A DNA stretch of 64,000 nucleotides from Haplosporangium gracile (taxonomy: Eukaryota; Mortierellomycota; Mortierellomycetes; Mortierellales; Mortierellaceae): the NCBI GenBank assembly GCA_015499985.1, contig JAAAUF010000048.1, forward strand, positions 1 to 64,000, written 5' to 3'. Below are positions 1 through 9,415 of this stretch, in pieces. The translations under genes and the position numbers were made by a program. Under the pieces are notes generated by a model, which saw nothing but the letters and a program-made list of their open reading frames with translations, had not been told where the DNA came from and ran no database searches. Position 1 is the stretch's first letter, and every line of letters starts with the position of its first letter.

Positions 1-1635
1 TGTTGCTGTTGCTGTGTCTTTTGGTGACTGTTATTATATGAAGGATCGTATTTATCCATCTTGTCCCAGCGCTCCGTTACAGCCATAAACGTAGGTTTGG
101 CCTCGGTAGGGAATTCCGACACAAGTCCTGTGCTCCAGTCGACTAAGTCCCTGACAGCCATTCCTTGAGTAGTGCTCCCCCAGCTACTGATTCCAGAATC
201 GGCTGTAGAGTTGCTCGTTGCAGATGGTTGAGACCAAGGATCTGATTTTACGCCGGCTGCTGCTGCTGGTGGTACTCCCCATGAATCTGCCTTCTTGGCC
301 GCCTCGTTCCAGCTATTATCCTGCTGGGTAGTTGTTGTGTTTCTCTTGATATCAGAATCTGGTGCTGCCATCCAAGAAGAGTTGTTGGAGGTAGCCGGGG
401 GCTTGTTTACTGATGGTGCGGCGGCGACCGAGGGTGATTTTTGATGAGCGTTCGACGCGGCTAGTGTACCGTCGTTAGATTTCAGTCCACCTGACGAGCC
501 TGTGGTCCCAACATAAGGACGTCGCTCATCTGAAGAATACTGGTTTGAAGATCCGTACGATCCTGACGCGTTGGGCTTGACTGCGGTTGCGGATGGAACA
601 ACAGGTGACTGGGAGGGGGTGAGGACAGCATTCAGAAGCGAGGTGAGGGTTGCTGTGGAGCGAGGAGGGGTTGCGACTACAGGTGCAAGAGGTGCTTTAG
701 GGTATGCCTGAGCTGCACGCTGTTGCTGCTGTTGCTGCTGTTGTTGCTGTTGTTGCTGTTGTTGCTGTTGCTGTTGTGGATGTTGGGATGGGGGCTGCTG
801 CTTTCCTGAGCTGGTGATGCGAATGCCGTTCCAGGTCGAATCCTGTGATCCAGAGACCTGATCCTCTGTTGTCTGCGTCGCCATCTCGCGATAGATCTTA
901 ATCACCGTGTACTGTGCCCCTGCTATGCTCTATTATTAAGAATGGCAATTAGACAAGCCCGCGCATCGAGTTAGATGCGAGCTCATAAATATACTTGCTA
1001 CATAATAATGACATACGAAATGGCAAATTAGAAATACTTACGTCGGCAAATCCGCCAGTACGTTCCAGTTTATCGTATGTCTCATGAAAAAAGGCCGCTG
1101 AGGATCTCAACCCGACAGCATAGGGGTCACTGCTCTTGGATTGCTGATAAGCCTTCAGTGATTCTGACGGGTCCGAAGGTCCATCATCGTTGTTGCTATT
1201 ATTGATGTTGTTGCCTTGACCCCTGTAAGAAGACGAGTCGCCAAAGGAGTTGCGGTGCTCGCCTCGACCGGGACCGTCGCAACTGTGAGAATTGGGAGGA
1301 CTTTCGCCGTGGGCACTGCTACCCAAAGCCATGTTAGGTGGGCGATCTGAGTACTGCGCGTTTTCGTTGCGAGGTCTTCCATTGCTGCCGTTAAATTGAC
1401 CCCAAGACGTGCCTCCTCGACCGCCGTTGTAACCACCTCCGGCTCCAGGTCCACCACCAGGACTGCCATTGTAGCCGGGTCCTGTGTTTCGTCTGTAGCC
1501 TCCTCCGCTCGAGTCACTCGAGTGACTATTGTAACCATGGTGTCCTCCGTTGTCGCCATGTCGGTCTTCATAGTCTTGACGTCCATTCCTGTTCGCGTAT
1601 GCAACACCTCCTCCTCCTCCTCCGCCTCTATCCAT
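1..1635 (-). CDS. Gly/Gln-rich WG-repeat protein, 3' end beyond the window
   Basis: This is a partial gene on the minus strand. Exon 1 is 1042-1635 and begins with ATG at 1635. A GTAAGT donor and a TAG acceptor (intron 930-1041) join it in phase to exon 2, which stays open from 929 to the window edge. The first 198 residues are Gly/Ser/Asn-rich with RGG-like patches. A short ordered-looking stretch spans the junction (AAFFHETYDKLERTGGFAD, then SIAGAQYTVIKIYREM). Exon 2 holds a poly-Gln tract and then a disordered tail with several Trp motifs: NSSWMAA, NSWNEA, DSWGVPP, DPWSQP, SSWGST. TSWGQF occurs in exon 1. I do not recognise the family. RGG patches suggest RNA binding, and the WG motifs resemble Argonaute hooks, but both are inference. 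The exon structure is fairly secure and the function is not. Confidence 0.7.
720..777 (-). repeat. CAG/CAA repeat encoding poly-Gln
   Basis: About 19 consecutive Gln codons, mixed CAA and CAG, lie in frame in exon 2 of the left-edge gene. The mixed codons make this an amino-acid-level tract, not a pure trinucleotide expansion. Confidence 0.9.
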
Positions 1636-3368
1636 GGTGTGCTTTCTAGTGATGGCGAGTGATGCCTGCTTGTCTATGGAAGCAGCTGTAGTCGCGGGTT
1701 TGCTTTCGCAATGCTTTTGAATCGAGTAGGTCCTAGATCGTCAAATTGTTGAGCAAAAAAAAGAGGAGGGACAACAACAAAGAAAAAAAAGTGAGCCATG
1801 GTCAATTCTTTATTCGAACACGCATACGTTCCTCTACCTGGTTATCTGCCAAAGGCCTTTCTGGACCATGGGACGAAGGTGAGAAGGAGAGCAGTCACAT
1901 GTTGAGGAAACGGTGGCGTTTTTTTTTTTCGTGTTAATTGGTCGGAATACATATTCAAAAGGGCGCCTCTCCACCGTCCTTTCTCCTCACATCCTTAATG
2001 CAGGCCCCGATAGCCCTTGCCAAGGATGGTCTAGATGCCACTGTTCTATCCAACCAGCTGTTTGTCAATAGGCTCAACCACCATCCCTCTTACCCTTTCC
2101 TCTTTTGCACAGGTGTTTGACCCCGCGTATTTCTGCACTCCATACTCATGCTCCAGGAAACTCAATACAATCCGTTATCTCATCCCTCCTTTCCTTCCTC
2201 TTGTTTCTAACGAAGATCTCTGCATACATGGTTACCTCCAGTCCAGTCGTATTTGCGTATCCTGTCCACCCTAGTTTGCCCCCTTGCGCCCCTAGGATCT
2301 CGCTTCTTTCTGTTTTTCTCAGCTCTCTTTCTTTTGTCCTACCACAGGCAAACGAGCCTTCTATCTCTTCTCTTTCTCTTCAGTTGAGCTTGGGGCCAAG
2401 AAGCTTCAACAGTAACATGGACCTTCCATTCATGCATTCCCAAACCCACCTCATCCCTCTTGTACTTCGCTCGCACCTCATACTTTTTTGACTGTTGACA
2501 CGCATGCAATCAGCTATCTGGGTGTCTTTACCTTGGGCTATCCGCCAGAGAGCGCATGGCTTGTTTCGTTGCTTTTAGGGGTATACTTGACTTGTGAGCA
2601 AATCGAGAAAAAGGTTTGCCGTGACATATAGTACGGCATCGATGGGGTTCTTTGGTTGGTCCGGACAAAATAACGAACCCTCCTTCCTTCTTCTTGCCCC
2701 CGCAAATATCCTTTTTATACTCGTTTATTCCCTTTCTCAACTGCCATGTGTCGGAACAATCCCTACTTTTGCTCATGTACCCTTCGATCGTACCTTTGTC
2801 GCCTCTTCCCTTCATCCCTCGCCTTTGAACTTGTTTTCGTTTTTTTTTCAATCATTTCTTCTCTATCTCTGATAACTATGCAGTCAGGAGAGAACGAATC
2901 GAACAAGAGATTTCGCCCACAGTCCAGACACGCATCCCTCTTTCTCATTTCCGCTTTGTCTTCATTTTCTTCGACACACATTGACAAATCTGTAAAGCAC
3001 AAAAGAAACAAATACACAAACAAACTAAACATGATTTGAAGCGTATGCATGTGTTGGCTCAGGATTAAGTTTTCCTCTGGTCTCTCTTCGCTTGACAAAA
3101 GAAAATCAAACAACCAACAAACGGATGATTGTTTATATTTATTGCTATTGCCTCTTTGCTCGGGTCTTCTTTTTCTTATCATTCATGATGGATAGACGAA
3201 CAACAAACGTTCCCTTATAAGAATAAGGTCTTTTCCTTGGTCCACTTTTCTCCCATTTTCCCCTAGCTCCTCCTTGTTTTCCGATCACCTCTCCCCACTT
3301 GATCAACACTCATTCTTACCTTGTCATCCCTTAATTGCCCACACACTCAACCAGAAAAAGAAGAAACG
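1636..3368. other. Intergenic region between divergent genes
   Basis: This interval lies between the 5' ends of the left-edge gene and the purine permease, so it should hold both promoters. From about 1950 onward the plus strand is rich in pyrimidines, as is usual ahead of plus-strand genes in this window. The ORFs here are low in complexity and resemble no protein I know. Confidence 0.6.
3215..3222 (+). promoter_or_regulatory. Candidate TATA element of the permease gene
   Basis: TTATAAGA lies about 150 bases before the permease ATG and is followed by a pyrimidine-rich leader. Position and sequence fit a TATA box. It is a weak call without transcript start data. Confidence 0.35.
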
Positions 3369-5201
3369 ATGACAGGCTCATTTTTGGAGCGGTTGAACCA
3401 GAGCGTAGCCCAATCTAGGATCGGAAAATACTTTCGCCTCGAAGGTTCTGGTGCCCGTCGCGAGCGTGTCGGATCCAAGTTCACCACCGAAATCCGCGCT
3501 GGTCTTACCACCTTCGTCACCATGGTGTGAAAGACGATTTATTTATTTTTCTAGCTTGGACATTGGATTTTCTATTTTTTTCAACTACTAATAACATATG
3601 CGCATTTTTTACGTCCTTAGGCATATATTATCTCGGTGAATGCGTTGATTGTGATGGACTCGGGTGGTCCCTGTGTCTGCGGGAACTCAGAAGACCCAGT
3701 CTGCCTAAATGATTCCGCCTACAACGAATGTCTCGGAACCCTCAAACTCGACCTGATCACAGCCACTGCAGCCATCGCTTGTATCTCCACCCTCCTCATG
3801 GGACTCTTTGCCAACCTCCCCATCGGTCTCGCCCCTGGCATGGGTCTCAACGCCTACTTTACGTATACTGTCGTCGGGTTCCATGGAGGTAACAAGATCA
3901 AGTACGAGACCGCTCTCGCTGCCGTCTTTGTTGAGGGCTTGCTTTTCATCCTTTTGTCCTTCATTGGCGTCCGCCAATGGCTTGCTCGGTTGATCCCGCA
4001 GAGCATTAAGATTGCTTCGGGTGCTGGTATTGGACTATACCTGTGCTTTATTGGAATGCAGACCTCAGCCGGTATTGGACTCATTGGCGGAGATGCTGCG
4101 ACGCTGGTTCACCTTGATGGCTGTGACAGGGATGCCAAGGGTGTCTGTATTGACGGAACTCATATGCGGAGTGCGAGCACGTGGATCGGCATCTTTGGAT
4201 TCATTCTCATCTCCATCCTCCTCACCCTTCGCGTCAAAGGCTCGGTCCTCTACGGCATCCTTGCAGTATCGATCCTCTCGTGGATCCGCGGTACCGACTT
4301 TACATACTTTCCTTACACCCCTGCTGGCGAGGCTTCCTTCGACTACTTCAAGAAGGTTGTCACCTTCCATCCTATCCAAATGACATTTGCCAAGATGAAA
4401 TTTGAGCTCGACAACCACGAGATCTGGATCGCTCTTATTACTTTCCTCTACATCGACATCATGGACACCACCGGCACCTTGTACTCCATGGCCAAATTCG
4501 GAGGATACATGTACAGGAACGGCGACTTTGACGGCTCAACTGCTGCTTTTTTGTGCGACGCATCCTCCATTACCCTCGGCGCCGTCTTTGGTGTACCCCC
4601 CGTTACCGCCTTCATCGAGTCCGGAGCCGGAATCACCGAGGGCGGACGCACAGGTCTGACCTCGATCTTTACCGCCTTCCTCTTCTTCATCTCCCTCTTT
4701 TTCTCCCCCATCTTTGCATCGTTCCCTCCCTGGGCTACCGGTCCTGCTCTAATCGTCGTCGGATCCATGATGGCTAAATCCGTCCAGTCCATTAACTGGA
4801 ACTATGTCGGAGACGCCATCCCAGCCTTCTTAACCATCGCCCTCATGCCCCTCTCATACTCCATCTCCTATGGCCTTATCGCCGGTATCGGCACCTACGC
4901 CGCCATCAACGGCACCATTTATGTCCTTGAAATCATTTCTGGCGGTCGTATCATCCCCTCAGACAAGGACCTGAAGGAGCATTGGGACAATGAAGGGTTC
5001 ACGGTCGAGAATGTCTTGCCCGCCTGGATGCAGATTATTATCTGCAAGCTCAATGGAACCATGTATGTGGATCCCTTGGACAAGATAGAGGAGGAGGAGC
5101 GTTTGGAACGAGAGTTGGCGGCGCGTGCGGATGCAGTGGATGCCAAGATCGAGATTGATACCCATGGTGCCCAACCCACCCTTGCACCTGTTGAGCACTA
5201 A
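3369..5201 (+). CDS. azgA: AzgA-like purine (hypoxanthine/adenine/guanine) permease
   Basis: Predicted H+-coupled purine permease of the plasma membrane, AzgA/NCS2-like family, 578 aa, close to the usual length. Exons are 3369-3524 and 3621-5201. The joined junction reads TTFVTM-AYIISVNA, matching the conserved first membrane segment of the family. Other hallmarks are GLAPGMGLNAYFTY, the segment LYIDIMDTTGTLYSMAKFGG, and AFIESGAGITEGGRTG. The last two carry the acidic residues expected for substrate and proton binding. About 12 to 14 hydrophobic segments are followed by a charged C-terminus (EEEERLERELAARADA). The ATG at 3369 is preferred over an upstream non-ATG frame because it gives the usual short cytosolic N-terminus. 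The intron has an unusual GTGTGA donor. The other nearby donor breaks the frame, so I trust the junction. Substrate range is inferred from the family. Confidence 0.93.
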
Positions 5202-6391
5202 ACCAATACGCAATTGCCATTTAGTTTTATTATCTTATTTTTCATGAATATAATTTCAATGTACTCCTCTGTCGCTCTCCTTGACGTCCACAAATTCGCC
5301 AGCTCCTCGTTCCTCATCCTTATCACCAAATCCGCCCTCTACGAGGACCAAAGCACAGTCGACAGCACCACGTTGGACCAGCAGCTTTTTTGATGTGTCG
5401 AGATCAGACCAGTCGCACCTCCAGCACCGTACCCTCAGCATGGAGTGTTCGGATATTAAACCTCAAAGGCACTTTTGAATGTATCGGGTGATTGATGCTT
5501 TTTAGAACTTGACTAATGGAAGGTGTGCGGTTGTTGGATATGCGTCCTGAACGACAAGGTTCGATCGAGGTGCTTAAGAGCTGATCGCTGTTGCCGCTGT
5601 AAGATGGTAGGGTGTGAATGAATAACTGTTGGTGAGAGTTATCATTGGACGACTGGTGAGTGATCGTGGAAAAGAGTGAACAAAGGCTCTTTGTTGCGGG
5701 GATCACAAAAGTAAATTGAGGATGAGGGGCATGTGTGATGGAGGCGAGGAAAGTTGTGAAGAAACAACTCAAATAGGTGGAGGAGTGTCGAAGGATATGA
5801 GCGGAGCTGAGGAAGGGAGGAAGACGTGAGAGCTCAGATAAGTGTTTTAGGTGCTACTAGCTTATCTCAGATCAGATGGATCGTCAAATTACGGTTTCAG
5901 ATAAAGTTATCGCGCCTAGGCTCCAACGTCCCCAAACCCTTGCTCGTCCTATTCAAATTTCCAAACTCCTCTTGTTACCTTCTGAACATTTGATCCGATT
6001 CCTTCAGGGATTAAAGCGCGGTGGGCCGCATTGAAAAAGTGAAGTAGTTTTTTATACATTAGATGGCGAAGAGACTGTAAAACCAGCCAATTGCGTTGGT
6101 TACTGCAAATTGATTTCCCATCATCAACCAAGGTACAATACTGGAACTGATCACAGTCAATAATAATAGCTTTTTTCCGTAATGCCCAGTATGAGAGAAA
6201 GCAAGCATTCACCCATCCATCGTCCACGGGCAAAGATAGAGTGATGCGACAGCGGGAAGAAAAAAATGATAGCATGCGGTTACTTTCTTTGTTTGTTCAC
6301 CATTCCTCGTCACCCATCACCATAGAAGCTTTTTCTATCTCTTTTGACCGCCGCTTAGGGATTATCGATGTGAGCTAGTTTAGCAATGCCA
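5202..6391. other. Intergenic region with a possible decayed minus-strand gene
   Basis: Two minus-strand open segments in different frames, 5404-5772 and 5256-5441, overlap near 5410-5440 and look somewhat protein-like. Examples are VLKSINHPIHSKVPLRF, and LLVQRGAVDCALVLVEGG in the other frame. The second frame has a stop just upstream, so they could be exons I cannot join or a frameshifted relic; I recognise no family. A third minus-strand ORF at 5949-6275 is equally uncertain. An imperfect inverted repeat, CTCAGATAAG against CTTATCTCAG, lies at 5834-5870. Confidence 0.3.
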
Positions 6392-6628
6392 TTGAAAAGT
6401 CGAATTTGGCCGCCAACCCTGTGGCTTGAGAATTGGGCAGATATGGGTATAAACACAAGCCCTCTTTATGTAAATAAACAGTATGATGTAAGATTACAAT
6501 ATCCTTTACCTGCCTTTCTTTCAACCTTTTAATAAACATCTATTGAAGCCAGCTTGGCGCACCCGTTCCACTCTCCACCTTCTTCTTTCCTACCCACCCC
6601 TATTCTTACTGCATCTACTCTATGTACC

Positions 6629-7738
6629 ATGTATCCACTTGAACCTCTTCATCGCAGGCGTATTTTAGTGACCCGAATCCTGCTGGATTTGGCACTATAC
6701 GAACAACGGCAACTCGAACAACTTGAGCGTATGGGGCGACCTCGGCAAGGGAATCGGTTTACCCTCGATCAGTGGTCAGAACGGCAATGCAAAGAGGAGA
6801 CACGGTTCACCAAAACCGAGGTGAGGAGGATACAGACATTGCTGAGGATCCCCGACATGATGCAAACCTACGATGACGACCTTTTCACAGGGATTGAGGG
6901 CCTTTGCATCCTGCTCTATCGCTCCACTAGTCCTGTCGTTTATCGTCGGATGCAAAACACTTTTCATCGGGACAGAGGAGCCATGACAAGGATCTTTTCC
7001 TGCATGCTCGAGTGGTTGGACGATCACTGGTCACGGATTCTCGACTGGGATCAGGGTCGTCTTACCCCCAACAGGCTACAAACCTTTGTCCACGCAATTG
7101 ATGCGCGATCACTGCGAGGACATGGCGGCGACATGACAAGCCTTGATCTGTTTGGCTTCATTGATGGCACGTCTCGTCAAGTGTGCAGGCCAACCTATGA
7201 GCAGAGAGCCATGTACAGTGGCTATGGCAAGACCCATGTTCTGCGATACCATATTCTCGTCACCCCTGATGGTATTATCGTTCATGTTAGTCAGCCGCAG
7301 GGTGGCACCTGCAACGATGCAACAATCTTCGCCGACTCTACCCTTCCCACATGGCTTGAGCAATGTGCATGGGCTTCTGATGGGCGCCCGCTCAAGATTC
7401 TCGGTGACTCGGCTTATGGGGCAGGCGTGCACATTGCTCGCCCATTTGTAACGCGTCCCAGCATGCCTGCTGCTATGCGACGACATAATGCTCGTCTACA
7501 CTCAGTCCGTTGTACCGTGGAACAAGCAATCAAAAACGTTACCACTCAATCCCAGCAAGTCACCTGGTACCGACCTCTCAGAATCCTCAATGGACGAGTA
7601 GGACATTACTTTCGACTTGGGGTTCTTTTTGCAAATATTTATACCATTCTTCATGGCGGGAATGACATATCCATTCAATTTGGTGTTAACCCCCCAAATC
7701 TTGAAGAATACCTCAACCCCAATGTATATAATGATTGA
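6629..7738 (+). CDS. PIF/Harbinger transposase (DDE superfamily endonuclease)
   Basis: Predicted nuclease of a Harbinger-type cut-and-paste element, 369 aa from the ATG at 6629; an in-frame TTG further upstream is not credible. The C-terminal half is a DDE_Tnp_4-like catalytic domain. The three acidic residues are visible: FGFIDGT (Asp179), ILGDSAYG (Asp260) and TVEQAIKN (Glu298). HILVTPDGIIVHV and GGTCNDATIF are further family motifs. The N-terminal 160 residues are basic and helical. The frame is uninterrupted and intronless, so the gene may still be functional. It faces the Myb-like gene at 7803-8609, the usual partner in this superfamily, which is thought to bring the nuclease to the transposon ends. 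The call rests on the motifs and on this partnership. Confidence 0.93.
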   Translation: MYPLEPLHRRRILVTRILLDLALYEQRQLEQLERMGRPRQGNRFTLDQWSERQCKEETRFTKTEVRRIQTLLRIPDMMQTYDDDLFTGIEGLCILLYRSTSPVVYRRMQNTFHRDRGAMTRIFSCMLEWLDDHWSRILDWDQGRLTPNRLQTFVHAIDARSLRGHGGDMTSLDLFGFIDGTSRQVCRPTYEQRAMYSGYGKTHVLRYHILVTPDGIIVHVSQPQGGTCNDATIFADSTLPTWLEQCAWASDGRPLKILGDSAYGAGVHIARPFVTRPSMPAAMRRHNARLHSVRCTVEQAIKNVTTQSQQVTWYRPLRILNGRVGHYFRLGVLFANIYTILHGGNDISIQFGVNPPNLEEYLNPNVYND

Positions 7739-7802
7739 CATGTTCCTTCGCTAAAGCATATAATAAAAAAAGTAAGCAGTGCTATTGAAGAAAAAAAAGT
7801 TA

Positions 7803-8609
7803 TTATTGCTGTTTGTTAGAGATGATATTGGCAAGAGTAAGGTTCATTTCAGTCAACTGCTTCATCCAGGCTTCCTGTTTTGCTATTGTCTCCTTCTGGG
7901 CGTCCACCAACTGTTGTATTGAGTCTCGAAGCGAGTCTTGAAGCTGACCAATGCCTGCGTTGAAGCAATCAGTAGCAGTTGTCATCTCGTCATCGTATCT
8001 GTGGAGCCTCTCCGTGAGCTTCGATACAATCTCATCCGAGTTGAGCAAAGAGGTGAAGCCACGACTGGCAGAAGAGCGTGAAGGTGAAGTCGGTGAAGTT
8101 GATGTAGACGAAAAGGGACTCAGTGACGATGCAGGAACGGAAGCATCCTTTTCGAACGACGAATCTACTGGCGAGCCGGCCGTTCTGTTCAATAGTCTCC
8201 CACTCGGATTGGTACGCATAGATGCAACGGCCACACGCTTTCCGACCAGGTAGTTCGACATGCGCTGATCATCTATCGTTCTCTTATGGAACGCCTTGCT
8301 GAGTGCCTGTGCCTCCGGTCTAACGAGGATTTCCTTGACCAGCTTTTCCACTTCGCTCAAGTCCTCGGTAGAGCCCGTCGATTTATCCAGCCTTCTCGTG
8401 CTGACATCCAACCTCTGAGTGAGACGAGTCCATCGCTTGCGCACGCTCTTCTCGGTTGCACATGCCCAATGGAGGCCTGCGCCCGTGCCCAGCATCTCCT
8501 GTTCTCTCTCTCTACATGCTCTGGCCACCTCCCCCCATCTTCTACTCTTTTCGTCGCGGCCGGTGGCTGTCAAAGGTTCAAACTCTTGTATAGCACGGAG
8601 GAGAGTCAT
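7803..8609 (-). CDS. Myb/SANT-like DNA-binding protein of the Harbinger element, start unresolved
   Basis: From the only in-frame ATG the product is 268 aa. It opens directly with a trihelix/Myb-SANT-like domain: TLLRAIQEFEPL, RRWGEVARACRERE and a closing KSVRKRWTRLTQR. A Ser/Thr-rich linker and a C-terminal coiled coil of about 80 residues (LRDSIQQLVDAQKETIAKQE) follow. The frame is also open upstream to about 8890. That stretch encodes four acidic DEEDIT-type repeats and a linker, but it has no ATG before a stop. A neighbouring frame does have ATGs, for example at 8902. The ancestral N-terminus therefore probably included the acidic repeats and has suffered a frameshift, or an intron I cannot place. 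In PIF/Harbinger elements this protein helps import the transposase and bind its ends. Confidence 0.72.
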   Translation of the reverse strand: MTLLRAIQEFEPLTATGRDEKSRRWGEVARACREREQEMLGTGAGLHWACATEKSVRKRWTRLTQRLDVSTRRLDKSTGSTEDLSEVEKLVKEILVRPEAQALSKAFHKRTIDDQRMSNYLVGKRVAVASMRTNPSGRLLNRTAGSPVDSSFEKDASVPASSLSPFSSTSTSPTSPSRSSASRGFTSLLNSDEIVSKLTERLHRYDDEMTTATDCFNAGIGQLQDSLRDSIQQLVDAQKETIAKQEAWMKQLTEMNLTLANIISNKQQ

Positions 8610-8772
8610 ATCCGATACTGTGCTGCTATATGGTGCGCGATATTTCTGCTTCGCAGCGGACAGATCGTCAGCGTGTGGGATATGGCTCGAGGAAGAAGAA
8701 CCAACTCCCCACTCACAGCCAGCACCATAAGCAGAGCACGCGTTCGTAGAAGGCCGGTGAGAAGCCCAGTTT

Positions 8773-8856
8773 TCCTCGTCCGTGATATCCTCCTCGTCCG
8801 TGATATCCTCTTCGTCCGTGATATCCTCCTCGTCCGTGATATCTCCCTCGTCCGTC
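8773..8856. repeat. 18-bp tandem repeat encoding acidic hexapeptides
   Basis: Four full copies and one partial copy of TCCTCGTCCGTGATATCC occur, with only a few substitutions. Read on the minus strand in the frame of the Myb-like protein they give repeated D-E-E-D-I-T. The unit length is a multiple of three, so the copies keep that frame. Confidence 0.9.
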
Positions 8857-9000
8857 TTGTGTGTAATGGAATTGAGATGAAGCTCTCAGGTTGTGAATTC
8901 ATAGTGTTGAAGGTAGAATGAAGATTGCTGAAGGATGCAATTGAACGACGCAATAAAAGTGAAGAACAAGGGCAGGCTCGTGACTGTTAATTTGGGACTC

Positions 9001-9034
9001 AAGTGGGCGTTTGGGACAACGCCCACTTTTTTTT
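9001..9034. other. Perfect 10-bp hairpin followed by a T-run
   Basis: AAGTGGGCGT and ACGCCCACTT flank an 8-base loop (TTGGGACA). The right arm runs into eight Ts at 9027-9034. It sits near the right end of the Harbinger element and may be a subterminal transposase-binding structure. It also looks like an RNA polymerase III stop, but there is no sign of a Pol III gene. Confidence 0.6.
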
Positions 9035-9099
9035 ATGGCTTAGGCGGGCGGGTAAACACGTGGACTGCTGTATTAGGCCATAAACAGTCGACTTTTCAA

Positions 9100-9415
9100 C
9101 TTCTCTACTGATCAACAAGGAACGTTTCCTAGTCTGTCTTTAGTTCCTTTACAAAAAAGAAAGAAAAACAAGGATCGACGCGTAAAAACCTGCTCTTTTC
9201 ATAACTTTTTTTATTTTTTCCTTTTCTCATTTTGTTTGTATTTGTGTTGACAGGGGGTATTCATAAAGAGAAAGGGAAAAGGAGAAAAAAGATAGAAGAA
9301 AGGGGTACATCCAATGATCAAGAAGAAGGGAGCGAGGTAGCGAATGTATATGTACAGCAAAAGAGAGAGGATTTTTTGTTCATGATCTTGACGGTCGACG
9401 TGACGTGTCCAATGT
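9100..9415. other. Intergenic, downstream of Cdc20
   Basis: AT-rich and purine-rich spacer between the transposon end and the Cdc20 stop codon. It probably contains the Cdc20 3' UTR, on the minus strand. No gene is seen. Confidence 0.5.

Larger units (their letters stand above)
6392..9099. mobile_element. PIF/Harbinger-type DNA transposon
   Basis: The interval holds the two genes typical of PIF/Harbinger elements, a DDE nuclease and a Myb/SANT-like DNA-binding protein, facing each other tail to tail about 65 bases apart. They are bracketed by an inverted 12-mer, TTGAAAAGTCGA at 6392-6403 and its complement at 9088-9099. A GGCC lies a few bases inside each copy. I take these as the candidate terminal repeats, which gives a 2.7-kb element, a normal size for the family. 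I could not identify the expected 3-bp target duplication, so the exact ends are provisional. The transposase is intact, whereas the Myb-like gene lacks a clear start. Confidence 0.7.

Noticed and set aside
6380..9110. Target-site duplication of the Harbinger element
   Set aside because: The bases flanking the 12-mer repeats do not match, so no duplication can be claimed.
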